A stretch of 64,000 bases of DNA, taken from assembly GCF_949987535.1 (NCBI RefSeq), contig NC_080073.1, forward strand, positions 92,357,344 through 92,421,343. Reading direction: 5' to 3'. Source of the stretch: Balaenoptera acutorostrata (lineage: Eukaryota > Chordata > Mammalia > Artiodactyla > Balaenopteridae). The notes under the pieces were generated by a model. The model had not been told where the DNA came from. It saw nothing but the letters and a program-made list of their open reading frames with translations, and did not search any database. The position numbers and the translations under genes are program-made. Below are positions 62,317 through 64,000 of the stretch, in pieces; positions within the stretch are counted from its first letter, which is position 1, and each line of letters begins with the position of its first letter.

Positions 62317-64000
62317 AATATTTTTGTTTATGGTGTTAGGGAGTGTTCTAATTTCATTCTTTTACAAGTAGCTGTCCAGTTTTCCCAGCACCACTTATTG
62401 AAGAGGCTGTCTATTCTCCACTGTATATTCTTCCCTCCTTTATCAAAAATAAGGTGACCATATGTGTGTGGGTTTACCTCTGGGCTTTCTATCCTGTTCC
62501 ATTGATCTATATTTCTGTTTTTGTGCCAGTACCAGACTGTCTTGATTACTGTAGCTTTGTAGCATAGTCTGAAGTCAGGGATCCTGATTCCTCCAGCTCC
62601 GCTTTTCTTTCTCAAGATTGCTTTGGCTATTCCAGGTCTTTTGTGTTTCCATACAAATTGTGAAATTTTTTGTTCTAGTTCTGTAAAAAATGCCATTGGT
62701 AATTTGATAGGGATTGCATTGCATCTGTAGATTGCTTTGGGTAGTATAGTCATTTTCAAAATGTTGATTCTTCTAATCCAAGAACTTGGTATTTCCCTCC
62801 ATCTGTTTGTATCATCTTTAATTTCTTTGATCAGTGTCTTATAGTTTTCTGCATACAGGTCTTTTGTCTCCTTAGGTAGGTTTATTCCTAAGTATTTTAT
62901 TCTTTTGGTTGCAATGGTAAATCGGAATTTTTCCTTAATTTCTCTTTCAGATTTTTCATCATTAGTGTATAGGAATGTAAGATTTCTGTGCATTAATTTT
63001 GTATCCTGCTACTTTACCAAATTCATTGATTAGCTCTGGTAGTTTTCTGGTAGCATCTTTAGGATTCTCTATGTAGAGTATCATGTCATCTGCAAACAGT
63101 GACAGATTTACTTCTTCTTTTCTGATTTGGATTTATTTCTTTTTCTTGCCTGGTCGCTGTGGCTAAAACTTCCAAAACTATGTTTAATAATAGTGGTGAG
63201 AGTGGGCAACCTTTTCTTGTTCCTGATCTTTGTGGAAATGGTTTCAGTATTTCACTATTGAGGATGATGTTCACTGTGGATTTGTCGTATATGGTCCTGG
63301 GCTTTTGTTTGCTGGAAGATTTTTAATCACAGTTTCAATTTCAGTGCTTGTGATTAGTCTGTTTATATTTTCTATTACTTCCTGATTCAGTCTCAGAAGG
63401 TTGTGTTTTTCTAAGAATTTGTCCATTTCTTCCAGGTTGTCCATTTTATTGGCATACAGTTGCTTGTAGTATTCTCTCATGATCCTTTGTGTTTCTGCAG
63501 TGTCAATTGTTACTTCTCCTTTTTTATTTCTAATTCTATTGATTTGAGTCTTCTCCCGTTTTTTCTTGATGAGTCTGGCTAATGGTTTATCAATTTTTTT
63601 TATCTTCTCAAAGAACCAGCTTTTAGTTTTATTGATCTTTGCTATCGTTTCCTTCATTTCTTTTTTATTTATTTCTGATCTCATATTTATTATTTCTTTC
63701 CTTCTGCTAAATTACGGGGTTTTTGGTTCTTTTTTCTCTAATTGCTTTAGGTGTAAGTTTAGGCTTTTTATCTGAGATGTTTCTTGTTTCTTAAGGTAGG
63801 ATTGTATTGCTATAAAATTCCCTCTTAGAACTGCTTTTGCTGCATCCCATAGGTTTTGGATCATCGTATTTTCATTCTCATTTGTCTCTAGGTATTTTTC
63901 GATTTCCTCTTTGATTTCTTCAGTGATCTCTTGGTTATTAAGTAGTGCATTGTTTAGCCTCCATGTGTTTGTATTTTTTACAGATTTTTCCTGTAATTGA
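62317..64000 (-). mobile_element. L1-C, inverted part: ORF2 RT and upstream, runs off the window
   Basis: Antisense L1 ORF2. The left end matches L1-B at about 48650 (after the RT palm, well before the 3'UTR) and the right end at 64000 matches L1-B near 50843. A 221-codon frame (62328-62993) holds the RT thumb and C-terminal side. FADD is at about 63085-63096. Frames at 63086-63274 ([14 protein letters not shown]) and 63271-63684 ([17 protein letters not shown]) hold the upstream parts. Relative to L1-B, about 478 bp are missing at 63288-63289. No A-rich tail or 3'UTR is present at the left end. Confidence 0.9.
62328..64000 (-). pseudogene. L1-C ORF2 reverse-transcriptase region, inverted and deleted
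   Basis: The RT palm motif around FADD and the downstream thumb ([34 protein letters not shown]) are readable in 62328-62993. The [12 protein letters not shown] box is in 63086-63274. The [17 protein letters not shown] motif present in L1-B is lost in the roughly 478-bp deletion. Several frame breaks; not functional. Confidence 0.85.

Noticed and set aside
62280..64000. Twin-primed L1 insertion as the explanation for the L1-C inversion
   Set aside because: Twin priming leaves the inverted 5' piece beside a sense 3' piece with an A-tail. Here the sense 5' piece meets an inverted ORF2 block with no 3'UTR or tail at the junction.

Overview
This window is mammalian nuclear DNA that holds no recognisable host protein-coding exon. 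It is AT-rich intergenic or intronic sequence built mostly from transposable-element remnants. Three SINE copies have a tRNA-derived head (A and B boxes), the shared body of the CHR family and a poly(A) tail. That family is known from whales, hippos and ruminants. The L1 elements have the artiodactyl-type ORF and 5'UTR sequence. I see no BovB LINE or BovB-derived SINE in 64 kb, so a ruminant is unlikely and a cetacean is the best guess (inference; no database was searched).

Layout. From 1 to 16.8 kb: mostly unique AT-rich DNA with old MIR and L2 pieces, one LTR-like fragment, a poly(A)-tailed possible retrocopy near 8.2 kb and an ancient plus-strand L1 3' region at 12.7-14.4 kb. From 16.85 to 23.2 kb: an essentially full-length but dead L1 on the minus strand (L1-A), with a CHR SINE in the spacer between its ORFs. 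From 23.3 to 29.9 kb: MIR pieces, a pile-up of a hAT remnant, a UBB (polyubiquitin) processed pseudogene, a small hAT MITE and a Tigger-like MITE, then a second CHR SINE. From 30.6 to 40.1 kb: L2 and several ancient L1 3' regions, one interrupted by a third CHR SINE. From 41.6 to 45.2 kb: an MLT1-type solo LTR, an ancient L1/HAL1 ORF1-5' region and L2. From 46.3 to 52.6 kb: an old L1 fragment whose target-site duplication was reused by a 5.1-kb younger L1 (L1-B). From 52.6 to 60 kb: unique DNA, another MLT1-like LTR, an ancient L1 fragment and L2. From 60 kb to the end: an L1 (L1-C) whose 5' half reads forward and then switches to inverted ORF2 sequence that runs off the window.

No genes here work together as a pathway or operon. 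The informative content is a history of insertions: nested elements, target-site duplications, internal rearrangements and one gene retrocopy. I found no credible new biological system. The best observations are the triplicated target site around L1-B, the head-to-head L1-C junction with a testable prediction just past the window end, the single-unit ubiquitin retrocopy, and a hairpin-templated 37-bp insertion inside L1-B.
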